A stretch of 64,000 nt of DNA. Origin: Streptomyces griseus (GTDB lineage: Bacteria > Actinomycetota > Actinomycetes > Nanopelagicales > Nanopelagicaceae). The stretch is taken from contig CAMCYO010000008.1 in assembly GCA_945884695.1 (NCBI GenBank), positions 1-64,000 of the forward strand. The letters are read 5' to 3'. Under the pieces are notes generated by a model, which was not told the origin of the DNA, searched no databases, and saw only the letters and a list, made by a program, of their open reading frames with translations. Position 1 is the stretch's first letter. Each line of letters begins with the position of its first letter. This document shows positions 40,072 to 49,764 of the stretch, piece after piece. Position numbers and translations under genes: made by a program.

Positions 40072-41355
40072 GTGAACTCACCTGTTACAACCACAATTGC
40101 GCATGACATTGCCGATGCTTCACTTGCCCAAGAAGGTCGCAAGAGAATTGAATGGGCCGAGCGCAACATGCCCGTGTTGGCACAGATTCGTGATCGCTTT
40201 CAGGCAAGTCAGCCATTCAAAGGCGTCAGGATTGCCGCATGCATGCACGTAACAACTGAGACAGCCAATCTTATGCGTACTCTTAAAATTGGCGGAGCCG
40301 AAATTGCACTCTGCGCATCCAACCCACTTTCAACACAAGATGATGTTGCAGCAGCTTTGGTATACGAATATGGAATTAGTGTATTTGCAAGAAACGCTGT
40401 TGATCGCGATGGATATTACTCACACATCAATGCCGCACTAGATATAGCGCCACATCAGGTATTTGATGATGGTTGCGATTTAGTCAACACTTTGCACACT
40501 ACTCGCACAGAAATGCTTGCTGGAATTACTGGCGGATGCGAAGAAACAACTACAGGAGTCATCCGCTTAAGTCAGATGGCAAAAGATGGAGCACTTAAGT
40601 TTCCTATGGTTGCTGTCAATGACACTGACACCAAGCACATGTTTGATAACCGTTACGGAACTGGGCAGTCAACACTGGACGCAGTATTTCGCTCAACAAA
40701 CTTCTTGCTGGCTGGAAGCATTGTTGTTGTAGCTGGATTTGGTTACTGCGGTAAGGGTGTTGCCGAGCGTGCAAAGGGCATGGGCGCAGATGTCATCGTG
40801 ACTGAGATTGATCCTACAAAGGCACTTGATGCAATGATGCAGGGATTCCGCGTCATGCCAATGGTCGAAGCCGCCGCCGTTGGAGATGTCTTTATCACCG
40901 TAACTGGAAATCGTGACGTTTTGCGTGAAGAACATTTCAAGGTTATGAAAGATGGCGCAATTATGGCTAACTCAGGCCACTTCGATATCGAAATCGATGT
41001 TGCATGGCTTGAACAGAAGGCGACAAAGAAAAATCTTAAAATTCGCCACCAGACCGATGAGTACGTAATGTCCGATGGGCGCAGATTACTTCTACTTGCA
41101 GAAGGTCGTTTGGTGAATCTTGGCGCAGCGGAGGGACACCCAGCTGCAGTCATGGATATGTCATTTTCTGATCAAGCTCTAACTGCTGAGTGGTTAGTTG
41201 GAGAATCAATCAATCTCAAACCAGGACTACATAATGTTCCGGTTCACATTGATAAGGAAGTTGCAAAACTTAAACTCAAGAGCATGGGTGGAAAAATTGA
41301 CACTCTTACTCCAGCACAGGATATGTATCTCAATTCGTGGGAACACGGTAGCTAA
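40072..41355 (+). CDS. ahcY: Adenosylhomocysteinase
   Basis: GVRIAACMHVTTETANLMRTLKIGGAEIALCASNPLSTQDDVAAALV; VVAGFGYCGKGVAERAKGMGADVIVTEIDP. Confidence 0.96.
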   Translation: MNSPVTTTIAHDIADASLAQEGRKRIEWAERNMPVLAQIRDRFQASQPFKGVRIAACMHVTTETANLMRTLKIGGAEIALCASNPLSTQDDVAAALVYEYGISVFARNAVDRDGYYSHINAALDIAPHQVFDDGCDLVNTLHTTRTEMLAGITGGCEETTTGVIRLSQMAKDGALKFPMVAVNDTDTKHMFDNRYGTGQSTLDAVFRSTNFLLAGSIVVVAGFGYCGKGVAERAKGMGADVIVTEIDPTKALDAMMQGFRVMPMVEAAAVGDVFITVTGNRDVLREEHFKVMKDGAIMANSGHFDIEIDVAWLEQKATKKNLKIRHQTDEYVMSDGRRLLLLAEGRLVNLGAAEGHPAAVMDMSFSDQALTAEWLVGESINLKPGLHNVPVHIDKEVAKLKLKSMGGKIDTLTPAQDMYLNSWEHGS

Positions 41356-42041
41356 TGACTCTGGTTATGGTCGTCGATGACGACCAGGACCTTGGCGAGA
41401 TGCTCGGCATTGTCTTAACGGGCGAGGGATTTGATGTCGATTTAGTTTCACGCGGTGATGAAGTTCTCGAAGTTTTCCGAAACAATCCACCCGATTTAGT
41501 TCTGCTTGACGTCATGCTTCCTGGCATCGACGGCATAGAAGTGTGTCGATTAATAAGACTCGAATCTATGGTTCCAATCGTCATGCTCAGTGCAAAAGGT
41601 GACACCCAAGATGTTGTGTTGGGACTTGAAGCTGGTGCAGATGACTACATTGTTAAGCCCTTTAAACATCCTTCAGAATTAGTTGCACGAATTAGAACAC
41701 GCCTGCGCCGCACTCAAGTTGGTTCGGTTGGCAAACTCACTCTTCCTGATTTAGCAATTGACCTAGTCGCTCATCAAGTAACCCGACATGGTAAGGCTAT
41801 TCAACTTACCCGGCTCGAGTTTGATTTATTAGTGGCCCTTGCAAAGGAGCCAGGTCGTGTTTTTTCTCGCGATGAATTATTGAGTGAAGTATGGGGTTAC
41901 CAACACTCCACTGATACTCGTTTAGTAAACGTGCATGTCCAAAGATTGCGCGCGAAAATTGAGAAAGACCCAGAGATTCCGCTTATTGTTTTAACTGTTC
42001 GAGGAGTTGGCTACAAAGCTGGAGCGACGGGTGCATCGTGA
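41355..42041 (+). CDS. mtrA: Two-component response regulator MtrA
   Basis: OmpR-family; VMVVDDDQDLGEMLGIVLTGEGFDVDLV...LLDVMLPGIDGIEVCRLIR; paired with mtrB. Confidence 0.92.
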   Translation: MTLVMVVDDDQDLGEMLGIVLTGEGFDVDLVSRGDEVLEVFRNNPPDLVLLDVMLPGIDGIEVCRLIRLESMVPIVMLSAKGDTQDVVLGLEAGADDYIVKPFKHPSELVARIRTRLRRTQVGSVGKLTLPDLAIDLVAHQVTRHGKAIQLTRLEFDLLVALAKEPGRVFSRDELLSEVWGYQHSTDTRLVNVHVQRLRAKIEKDPEIPLIVLTVRGVGYKAGATGAS

Positions 42042-43603
42042 CTTCATTGCGAGGAACTCGACTTCGTGATTCTTTAGCTGTAAAAGTTATCTTCTCCACA
42101 GTTCTACTTTCGGTCGTACTTTTCTCTCTTGTGGGATCTGCGCTATATAGTAAATTTTCTGATGGTATTCTTAACGTAAAACTAGACTCTTCCATTGCAG
42201 AAACGCGTTCGGCAATATTTAACGCACAGTATCGATTCTCTTTTGTTGGCAAGCCAAATAGGGCAGTGATTGAAAGCATTGTTAAAGATTTAGTTGCAAA
42301 TTCAGCAACTATTAGCGCAACTGTAAATGGCCGAGAAGTCGCGTTGCTTCGAAGCGCCCCACTTGGCAAAGGAAAATTTGATTTTCAATCAACTTCGAAT
42401 CTTGTTCCTCCCAGCGTAATACCAGAGGAGCTTCGCTCTCGAGTGCGCAAGAGTTTAGGGACTGAATGGGCTCCAGCAACTATTACATATGTCAACGGAA
42501 ATCGTATTCCTGGACTTGCAGTTGGGCAGACAATCACCATCCCAACTGTTGGTCGCTATGAGATGTATTTAGTTTTTAGCTTAGTGAGCCAGAATGCCAC
42601 TTTAGATTTACTCCGTACGTATCTAATCGTTACCGGATTTTTCTTACTTTTTCTTATTGGACTTGTTACGTGGCTTGTTGTTAGGCAAGTTGTAAAACCA
42701 GTTCAGGAAGCTGCAAGAATTGCAGAAAGGTTCACAACAGGAGATTTCAATCAGCGGATGCGGGTAGAGAGTCAGGATGAGATTGCCAGCCTTGGAACTT
42801 CTTTCAACGAAATGGCCACATCGCTACAAAACCAAATTCAGCGCCTTGAAAATCTCTCCTTGGTTCAACAACGCTTTGTCTCTGATGTTTCACATGAACT
42901 CCGAACTCCCTTAACAACGTTGCGTATGGCATCTGATGTGGTCCATTCAGCGCGAAATAATTTCGATCCCAGCGTTGCTCGAAGCGCAGAACTATTGGCA
43001 GCCCAATTGGATCGGTTCGAAAGACTTCTAGAGGACTTGCTTGAGGTAAGCAGATTTGACGCAGAAGTGGCAGTACTGGAAAGTGCGACATTCGATATTT
43101 CCGAACTTATTCAGCGATGTATTGCTGACCTTTCACTCGTGGCGAAAGAACGAGGCGTTGAAATTGAATTCAACTCCACGGGCAATCTGGTGTTAATTGA
43201 GGCAGATTCACGCCGTGTTGAGAGAATTTTAAGAAACCTTATTAATAACGCTATTGAATATGCCGATTCCAAACCCGTGCAAGTCAAACTCGTTGAATCT
43301 CAAGAAACTATTGCAGTAGGTGTTCGAGATCATGGGGTGGGACTAGAAGCCGAATCATCATTTCGCGTTTTTGATAGATTTTGGAGAGCGGATCCGTCGA
43401 GAGCAAGAGTTCGAGGTGGTACAGGACTTGGTTTATCAATAGCACTTGCAGATGCACGATTACACAATGGAGAGCTCGAGGCATGGGGCCGACCAGGTCA
43501 GGGTGCACACTTTGTTCTTACTCTTCCTAAACGCTCTGGTCAAGATATTGAAGGTCGATTGATTAGGTTGCAACCTTTGGATTATTACTCCACAGAGGTT
43601 TAA
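42038..43603 (+). CDS. mtrB: Sensor histidine kinase MtrB
   Basis: HAMP, FVSDVSHELRTPLTTLRMASDVV, GVGLEAESSFRVFDRFWRADPSRARVRGGTGLGLSIA. Confidence 0.92.
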   Translation: MTSLRGTRLRDSLAVKVIFSTVLLSVVLFSLVGSALYSKFSDGILNVKLDSSIAETRSAIFNAQYRFSFVGKPNRAVIESIVKDLVANSATISATVNGREVALLRSAPLGKGKFDFQSTSNLVPPSVIPEELRSRVRKSLGTEWAPATITYVNGNRIPGLAVGQTITIPTVGRYEMYLVFSLVSQNATLDLLRTYLIVTGFFLLFLIGLVTWLVVRQVVKPVQEAARIAERFTTGDFNQRMRVESQDEIASLGTSFNEMATSLQNQIQRLENLSLVQQRFVSDVSHELRTPLTTLRMASDVVHSARNNFDPSVARSAELLAAQLDRFERLLEDLLEVSRFDAEVAVLESATFDISELIQRCIADLSLVAKERGVEIEFNSTGNLVLIEADSRRVERILRNLINNAIEYADSKPVQVKLVESQETIAVGVRDHGVGLEAESSFRVFDRFWRADPSRARVRGGTGLGLSIALADARLHNGELEAWGRPGQGAHFVLTLPKRSGQDIEGRLIRLQPLDYYSTEV

Positions 43604-43645
43604 TAAATAGGGTTAATGCAAGTAACACAGGTGCAGAATATCTGC

Positions 43646-44284
43646 ATGAAAACTATTTTGGATTTGACTGAAATTCTTTTTCCAGCGCGCTGTTTAGGTT
43701 GCTCGATATTGAGTTTAGGTTTATGTCCAAGGTGCAAGTCTGAGTGGTCAAATCGAAATCTCATTACTCATCTGCCAGAAACGATTGTTTACTCCTCCAG
43801 GCACTATTCAAGTACCGCAAAAAATATTCTCATTGCGGCCAAAGAGCAGGGAGTTGTAAAGGCAAGGCAATATCTTAATCTTGCACTACAAGATTCTTTC
43901 TCTTACGTAGTCAATTCAAGCAGGGAGAATGCGCTGCTGGTTCCAATACCTTCACAGAAAAGTTCCATTAGAAAGCGTGGTCGCGATTTTCTTCCAGAGT
44001 TGACAAGAGATCTAGCTATCGAGAACAAAACTAGAATGGCAAATATTTTGGTTCATAGTAGATTAGTTCTCGATCAATCTACTTTGCATGCGCGAGATCG
44101 TTTTGCAAATCTTTCTGGAGCACTTAGTACACGGACAACACTTGGTCGTGGCGAAAAGGTCATTCTCATCGATGACCTAGTGACCACTGGAGCAACCTTG
44201 GGGGAGGCTGTAAGAACCCTTGAAGGGGCTGGATTTCAGGTCGTATCTGCGGTTACTGCTTGCGTGGCTCTTCCTCTACGATAA
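43646..44284 (+). CDS. ComF family phosphoribosyltransferase-like protein
   Basis: FPARCLGCSILSLGLCPRCKSEW; VILIDDLVTTGATLGEAVRTLEGAG; alternative start 43616. Confidence 0.9.
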   Translation: MKTILDLTEILFPARCLGCSILSLGLCPRCKSEWSNRNLITHLPETIVYSSRHYSSTAKNILIAAKEQGVVKARQYLNLALQDSFSYVVNSSRENALLVPIPSQKSSIRKRGRDFLPELTRDLAIENKTRMANILVHSRLVLDQSTLHARDRFANLSGALSTRTTLGRGEKVILIDDLVTTGATLGEAVRTLEGAGFQVVSAVTACVALPLR

Positions 44285-44319
44285 GCACAGGGACTGGATC
44301 AGGGCAATTGCGCTCAAAC

Positions 44320-44367
44320 CCAGACGATGAACTGACCAGACGATGAACTGACCAGACGATGAACTGA
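44320..44367 (+). repeat. Three perfect tandem copies of 16-bp unit CCAGACGATGAACTGA
   Basis: Copies at 44320-44335, 44336-44351, 44352-44367, directly upstream of the secA SD. Confidence 0.97.
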
Positions 44368-44383
44368 GTTGGAGGGTATGTAA

Positions 44384-47053
44384 ATGCCAGCATTTCTTGA
44401 TCGAATTTTGCGCGCAGGTGAGGGTCGAGTTCTTCGTGACTTACATAAAGTTGTTACCGCAGTAAATTCTCACGAAAATAAGATTTCTGCTTTAAGCGAC
44501 GATGAACTTCGTGAAATGACATCTATCTTTAAGGATAGAATTGCACAGGGCGAATTACTCGATGATTTATTGCCAGAAGCTTTTGCTGTCGTACGAGAAG
44601 CAGCAAAAAGGACTCTGGGGCAACGACATTACGATGTTCAGATAATGGGTGGAACCGCTCTTCATCGCGGCAATATTGCAGAAATGCGCACTGGTGAAGG
44701 TAAGACATTAGTTGCAACCCTTCCGTCATATTTAAATGCCCTTGCTGGTAGAGGTGTACATGTCGTTACAACTAATGATTATTTGGCAGAGCGCGATAGC
44801 GAATGGATGGGTCGTATTCACCGATTCCTAGGGATGCGCGTGGGCGTAATTTTGGCTTCCATGACTCCGACAGAACGTCGTGATGCATATAACGCAGATA
44901 TAACTTATGGAACAAATAATGAATTTGGATTTGATTACCTTCGCGACAACATGGCTTGGACTCTCGAAGATTGCGTCCAAAGAGATCACTATTTTGCAGT
45001 GGTGGATGAAGTTGACTCAATTTTGATCGATGAGGCTCGCACGCCGTTGATTATTAGCGGACCTGCCGACAAAGCAACCAAATGGTATGTCGAATTCAAT
45101 ACTATTGCCGGTAAATTACAACGCGATGTTCATTATGAAGTTGATGAAAAGAAGCGTGTCAGTAGCATCCTCGAAGAAGGTGTTACTAAAGTTGAAGAAC
45201 TTCTCAGTATAGAAAATCTTTATGAGGCAGTTAACACTCCTCTTATTGGGTACTTAAACAATGCCGTACGGGCAAAAGAGCTTTTCAAGCGCGATAAAGA
45301 TTATGTCGTTATGAATGGTGAACTTCTCATTGTCGATGAGCACACTGGGCGCGTACTCGCGGGCCGACGTTATAGCGAAGGTATGCACCAAGCACTTGAG
45401 GCAAAAGAGCGCATTGAAATTAAAGATGAAAATCAAACTTTGGCCACAATTACTCTTCAAAATTACTTCCGTCTTTACGAGAAGATTTCCGGTATGACTG
45501 GAACTGCTATGACTGAAGCATCAGAATTTCATCAAATTTATAAGTTGGGCGTAGTTCCAATTCCAACCAATCAACAAATGATTCGCATGGATCAAGCCGA
45601 TCTTGTTTACAAATCTGAGGCAGGAAAATTTGCTGCCGTTGCTCAAGATATTGTCGAGCGTCATCGAAAGGGTCAGCCAGTACTTGTCGGAACAGTAAGC
45701 GTTGAAAAATCCGAAGAGTTATCCTCCGTCCTTAAGAAAAATGGAATTCCACATGAAGTCCTCAACGCCAAGCATCACGAACGCGAAGCACTTATTGTCG
45801 CGCGTGCTGGAACCCTTGGCGCTGTAACAGTTGCAACAAACATGGCTGGTCGCGGAACCGACATCATGCTCGGTGGTAACCCAGAATTTATGGCCGATTT
45901 TGAACTTCAGCGCAGAGGGTTGTCTCCCGTTGATACACCCGAAGAGTATGAAAGTGCTTGGCCAATTGAGATTGCAAAGCAGAAGGAAACTATCGCCAAA
46001 GAACACGAAGAAGTTGTTGGACTCGGTGGGCTATACGTTCTAGGAACCGAGCGTCACGAGTCACGTCGTATTGATAATCAGCTTCGCGGTCGCTCTGGTC
46101 GCCAAGGCGATCCAGGTGAGTCTCGGTTCTATTTATCATTGCAAGATGAATTGATGCGTCGATTTAATTCAGGTTTAGTGGAGCGCTTTCTCTCTGCTGC
46201 AGGTATTCCTGAAGACACACCTATTGAATCCAAAATGGTAAGCAATGCCATTCGCTCTGCACAAACTCAAGTTGAATCTCAGAACTTTGAAATTCGAAAG
46301 AATGTTTTGAAGTACGACGACGTTCTCAATCGTCAACGCCAAGTAGTTTACGGAGAGCGCCGTTTAGTCCTTGAAGGAGAAGATATTCAGGAGCAAGTCG
46401 CTGATTTTATGCATGACACTTTAGACGCATACATCTTGGCCGCAACGGCTGAAGGTTTTTCTGAAGATTGGGATCTAGAAGTTCTCTGGACTGCGCTAAA
46501 AGCAATTTATCCAATTTCGTTTGCCATTGAAGATTTAGATAAAGAGCTCGGAAGTCGAGCTGGTCTGGATGCTGACTATTTGTCCCAGCGAGTTATCGAT
46601 GATGCTGTTGACGCATATGCCAAGCGTGAAGAATCTTTAGGTTCAGAAGTAATGCGTGAACTTGAGCGCAAAGTCTTGTTAAGTGTTTTTGATCGTAAGT
46701 GGCGTGAACATCTTTATGAGATGGATTATTTACAAGAAGGTATTGGCTTGCGCGCAATGGCCCAACGAGATCCACTTGTTGAATACCAAAAAGAAGGATA
46801 CGACTTGTTCTCAGCCATGATGGATGCGATCAAAGAGGAAATTGCCGGGTACCTTTTCAATGTTGAAGTTAGCGTCGAAGAATCAGGTAATACAGTCAGC
46901 GCGAAAGGATTAGAAACTCCTCAGGCAGCAAAGGGACTTCAATATTCGGCCGCAGATGAATCTGGCGCTGTTCAGACTTCAGGTATTTCTAGAAATGCTC
47001 CTTGCCCTTGCGGATCAGGTAAGAAATATAAAAGATGTCACGGAGAAAATTAA
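44384..47053 (+). CDS. secA: Preprotein translocase ATPase SecA
   Basis: Full-length Sec[48 protein letters not shown]-terminal [22 protein letters not shown]. Confidence 0.98.
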   Translation: MPAFLDRILRAGEGRVLRDLHKVVTAVNSHENKISALSDDELREMTSIFKDRIAQGELLDDLLPEAFAVVREAAKRTLGQRHYDVQIMGGTALHRGNIAEMRTGEGKTLVATLPSYLNALAGRGVHVVTTNDYLAERDSEWMGRIHRFLGMRVGVILASMTPTERRDAYNADITYGTNNEFGFDYLRDNMAWTLEDCVQRDHYFAVVDEVDSILIDEARTPLIISGPADKATKWYVEFNTIAGKLQRDVHYEVDEKKRVSSILEEGVTKVEELLSIENLYEAVNTPLIGYLNNAVRAKELFKRDKDYVVMNGELLIVDEHTGRVLAGRRYSEGMHQALEAKERIEIKDENQTLATITLQNYFRLYEKISGMTGTAMTEASEFHQIYKLGVVPIPTNQQMIRMDQADLVYKSEAGKFAAVAQDIVERHRKGQPVLVGTVSVEKSEELSSVLKKNGIPHEVLNAKHHEREALIVARAGTLGAVTVATNMAGRGTDIMLGGNPEFMADFELQRRGLSPVDTPEEYESAWPIEIAKQKETIAKEHEEVVGLGGLYVLGTERHESRRIDNQLRGRSGRQGDPGESRFYLSLQDELMRRFNSGLVERFLSAAGIPEDTPIESKMVSNAIRSAQTQVESQNFEIRKNVLKYDDVLNRQRQVVYGERRLVLEGEDIQEQVADFMHDTLDAYILAATAEGFSEDWDLEVLWTALKAIYPISFAIEDLDKELGSRAGLDADYLSQRVIDDAVDAYAKREESLGSEVMRELERKVLLSVFDRKWREHLYEMDYLQEGIGLRAMAQRDPLVEYQKEGYDLFSAMMDAIKEEIAGYLFNVEVSVEESGNTVSAKGLETPQAAKGLQYSAADESGAVQTSGISRNAPCPCGSGKKYKRCHGEN

Positions 47054-47058
47054 GTTCT

Positions 47059-47529
47059 CTATAACAAAGTTAAAGAAGTACAGAGCCATCTTTCATCAAC
47101 ACCTTCAAATCGAAGAACGAGAGCTCTCACGCGCTTTTCAAACTTAACAGTCAAGGTGGCTTCACTTATTCCATCCAGCGGTTCACAACGATAAATCTTG
47201 CGGATCTTGCCTACTTCACTCACGGTTCCCACTCCACGAACAAGCTCTGAATAAATTGATTGGTGGCACCACCGGGAAAGTTGGGTAGGCGAACGGCGAG
47301 AGGCCCAGATTTCTAAAACGCTTATTCCGAATTTGAGAATCCAAATATTTAAATCTGGTAAATCGCTGGCAGATGTTGGCAACGGCGCAAAATCTGGATC
47401 GAATTCTTCGCCAAAATGAGATGGCATTGAATATAGATAGGGTTTTTGAGGGTACAAGTTAGTGCGTTGAATGTTAAGAGTTGACATAGCTTGAGAATTG
47501 CTCCGGTGAAGAACAATTTCACCCGCCAA
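47059..47529 (-). CDS. Rv3235-like family protein
   Basis: Position next to secA; RAVLRF-like motif at C-terminus; start uncertain. Confidence 0.65.
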   Translation of the reverse strand: MAGEIVLHRSNSQAMSTLNIQRTNLYPQKPYLYSMPSHFGEEFDPDFAPLPTSASDLPDLNIWILKFGISVLEIWASRRSPTQLSRWCHQSIYSELVRGVGTVSEVGKIRKIYRCEPLDGISEATLTVKFEKRVRALVLRFEGVDERWLCTSLTLL

Positions 47530-47602
47530 TGAGTTGAAATTTAACTCATCCGAAAGTATGACTGTGGATTAGTAACTGACTTTTCTCCGGTGATGTTCTT
47601 AG

Positions 47603-48211
47603 GTGACCAACATGAGCAACTATAAGAAAAGAAGTCGTGCACGACTAATTACAGCTGTAGCTTTGATTGCCGCTTCATTCTGTTCGGCATTTGTGCTGAG
47701 TTTTATTGCCAATCGAAGTACGCCTGTCTTAAGTGCAAGGGCCACATTGATCCCTGGGCACACGGTGGTTGAGTCAGACATCTCTTCCGTACGAGTTGCA
47801 TTACCTGATGGATATTCGCATTACTTCATCAATGATCGCAACATCATCGGAGGCATAGTTACGCGCACAATTGCGGCAGGGGAGTTGATTCCAAGTGCCG
47901 CGATCACTTTCTCGGAGTCATCACTATCAAGTACCACTGTTCCTATAAGCGTTCACGGTTACGATATTCCGCTTAACATAGTCTTGGGTGAAAAAATCAG
48001 CCTCTATCACGTAGGTGACCCAAAGGTTTCAAGTGATGTAACACCAGCCTCCCTTCTAATTCGTGGAGCGTATATCGTTGGTATCAATTCAAAAGGAGAG
48101 AATCTCGGAGGAGATATTTCACTAACAGTCAGCATTGATTCAATGCAAGTCAGTGCGCTTATTGATGCAACCTCATCTGGTCGCATAGTAGTTGTTCGGG
48201 CTCACGGTTAG
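47603..48211 (+). CDS. SAF-domain (CpaB/RcpC-like) membrane-anchored protein
   Basis: N-terminal TM then ARATLIPGHTVVESDISSVRVALPDGYSHYFINDRNIIGGIVTRTIAAGELIPSAAIT. Confidence 0.78.
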   Translation: MTNMSNYKKRSRARLITAVALIAASFCSAFVLSFIANRSTPVLSARATLIPGHTVVESDISSVRVALPDGYSHYFINDRNIIGGIVTRTIAAGELIPSAAITFSESSLSSTTVPISVHGYDIPLNIVLGEKISLYHVGDPKVSSDVTPASLLIRGAYIVGINSKGENLGGDISLTVSIDSMQVSALIDATSSGRIVVVRAHG

Positions 48212-48221
48212 AGTGCAACAA

Positions 48222-49322
48222 ATGGCTGAAATTCCGCTACCCGTAATCATTACTGCAATTGCAAATTCTGAATTTGAAGGTTTCGTGGCTGGAACACTTT
48301 ATAGCCAAGGTTGGAGCATCATTTATCGAGGCCTCGACGCACAGGCCATCGAGGATTTCATTTCAACAAATCCCGATCTTGCCCAGAGTGCGCTCTTAAT
48401 CTATTCACCAGATTTGCCAGGGCTCAAACCACAATTACTGATAAAACTCACTAGTTCGCTCCGACAAATAGTTGGTTTTAGCCCAGACATTAAGAGCAAT
48501 AATGATTTTCCTGGCCTATTGAACTTACCGGCACATGCTAATGAACTTGTCTCGGTGGTAAGAGGATTTGTTAGAGCACCGATGGTGCGGCCAATTTCAA
48601 AGGCTTCAAAAAGGGTTCGACGCGCGAAGGTCATTGGGATCGGATCAACCACAAGCAGTGCAGGTTCAACAACTTTTGCCATCAATCTCGCGATGGAATT
48701 AAGTCTTTTAGAGAAAGAGGTTCTTTTGCTTGATGCTGATGTAAAAAGACCCTCTATTGCATTCTTGCTCGCCTTGCGCAATCTTCACGGCGAAGATAAA
48801 TGGTTAAGCATTGCCCAGAGACTAAGCGTTGGGGAATTAACACGCGACCAGATGACGCAATTGGATACATATATGGATTCGGCACTTTCAATCTTTGATT
48901 TTGTCATTATTGATCTTGGTTCAATAGAGAAGATCTCTGATTCACTAACTGATAGGCGGTGGACCTCGACAGTAATCCATTGGTCATGCGACAGTGCTGA
49001 CGAATTAATATTTACCGGTAGTGCAGATAATCTAGGTTCACATCGAATCGGCGCTATTGCTAAAACTCTTTCACCGATAAAGATCCCAGCAAAAATTAGC
49101 GTATTATTAAACTATAAATCGCGGGGTCGAAAATCCACTGAACAAGAGAGCCTTTTCCTTACTTCAATTGCCCCATTAAAACCCTCTCGCATTTTCACTC
49201 TTCCTAAAGACTGCCGAGGTGTAGACAAAGCCCAGAAAGAGAGCACAACTCTTGTCGACGTGAATGAGCGTGGCATATTACGCAAAGCGATTGCCAAAAT
49301 TGCGGTCGAGGTATCTGCCTAA
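48222..49322 (+). CDS. CpaE/TadZ/MinD-like protein with degenerate P-loop
   Basis: VIGIGSTTSSAGSTTFAINLAMELSLLEKEVLLLDADVKRPSIAFLL; receiver-like N-terminus. Confidence 0.78.
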   Translation: MAEIPLPVIITAIANSEFEGFVAGTLYSQGWSIIYRGLDAQAIEDFISTNPDLAQSALLIYSPDLPGLKPQLLIKLTSSLRQIVGFSPDIKSNNDFPGLLNLPAHANELVSVVRGFVRAPMVRPISKASKRVRRAKVIGIGSTTSSAGSTTFAINLAMELSLLEKEVLLLDADVKRPSIAFLLALRNLHGEDKWLSIAQRLSVGELTRDQMTQLDTYMDSALSIFDFVIIDLGSIEKISDSLTDRRWTSTVIHWSCDSADELIFTGSADNLGSHRIGAIAKTLSPIKIPAKISVLLNYKSRGRKSTEQESLFLTSIAPLKPSRIFTLPKDCRGVDKAQKESTTLVDVNERGILRKAIAKIAVEVSA

Positions 49323-49341
49323 TCTCTTATACGCTTATGCC

Positions 49342-49731
49342 ATGCGCGCATACATTGCCCTTACGCCCAGAGAGTTAGCCTCATTTTTACATGATGGCGA
49401 AAACGCTTTTCAGCGAGCATTCATTACTACTCAAGCATTTTTTGAAAGCAATTCAGAAGTGGATGAAGAAGAAAGGGAGTTTGACCTCTCATGCTTGGCA
49501 GCAGTTGAATCGCGAAACCTTCAAGGTTCTAATGCGCAAGTTGGATTAGCTTTAGCAATAGATCTCAAATCAGTACAAACTGGTTCAGAAGATGGAAATC
49601 AAGTTCTATTAGTCCAGCCGATTTTATGGACTCAAGTTGAAGCACTTTTAGTGGCAGAAACTCTTGAAGCAGAGCTCACTTGGTATGCAACACAAGAAAT
49701 TGCTGATGTTCTTCCCCAATGGACGAAGTAA
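49342..49731 (+). CDS. DUF6912-like conserved actinobacterial protein
   Basis: MRAYIALTPRELASFLHDGE...; start set by promoter TACGCT-N6-ATG; family name tentative. Confidence 0.65.
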   Translation: MRAYIALTPRELASFLHDGENAFQRAFITTQAFFESNSEVDEEEREFDLSCLAAVESRNLQGSNAQVGLALAIDLKSVQTGSEDGNQVLLVQPILWTQVEALLVAETLEAELTWYATQEIADVLPQWTK

Positions 49732-49761
49732 ATGATGCAGATAATGATGATGGGCGCATAA
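49732..49761 (+). other. Met-rich mini-ORF MMQIMMMGA between two genes
   Basis: ATG ATG CAG ATA ATG ATG ATG GGC GCA TAA, read directly. Confidence 0.4.
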
Positions 49762-49764
49762 AAC

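Noticed and set aside
44378-44383. secA start at ATG 44378
   Set aside because: It is followed immediately by TAA and lies 1 nt after the SD; ATG 44384 is in frame with SecA
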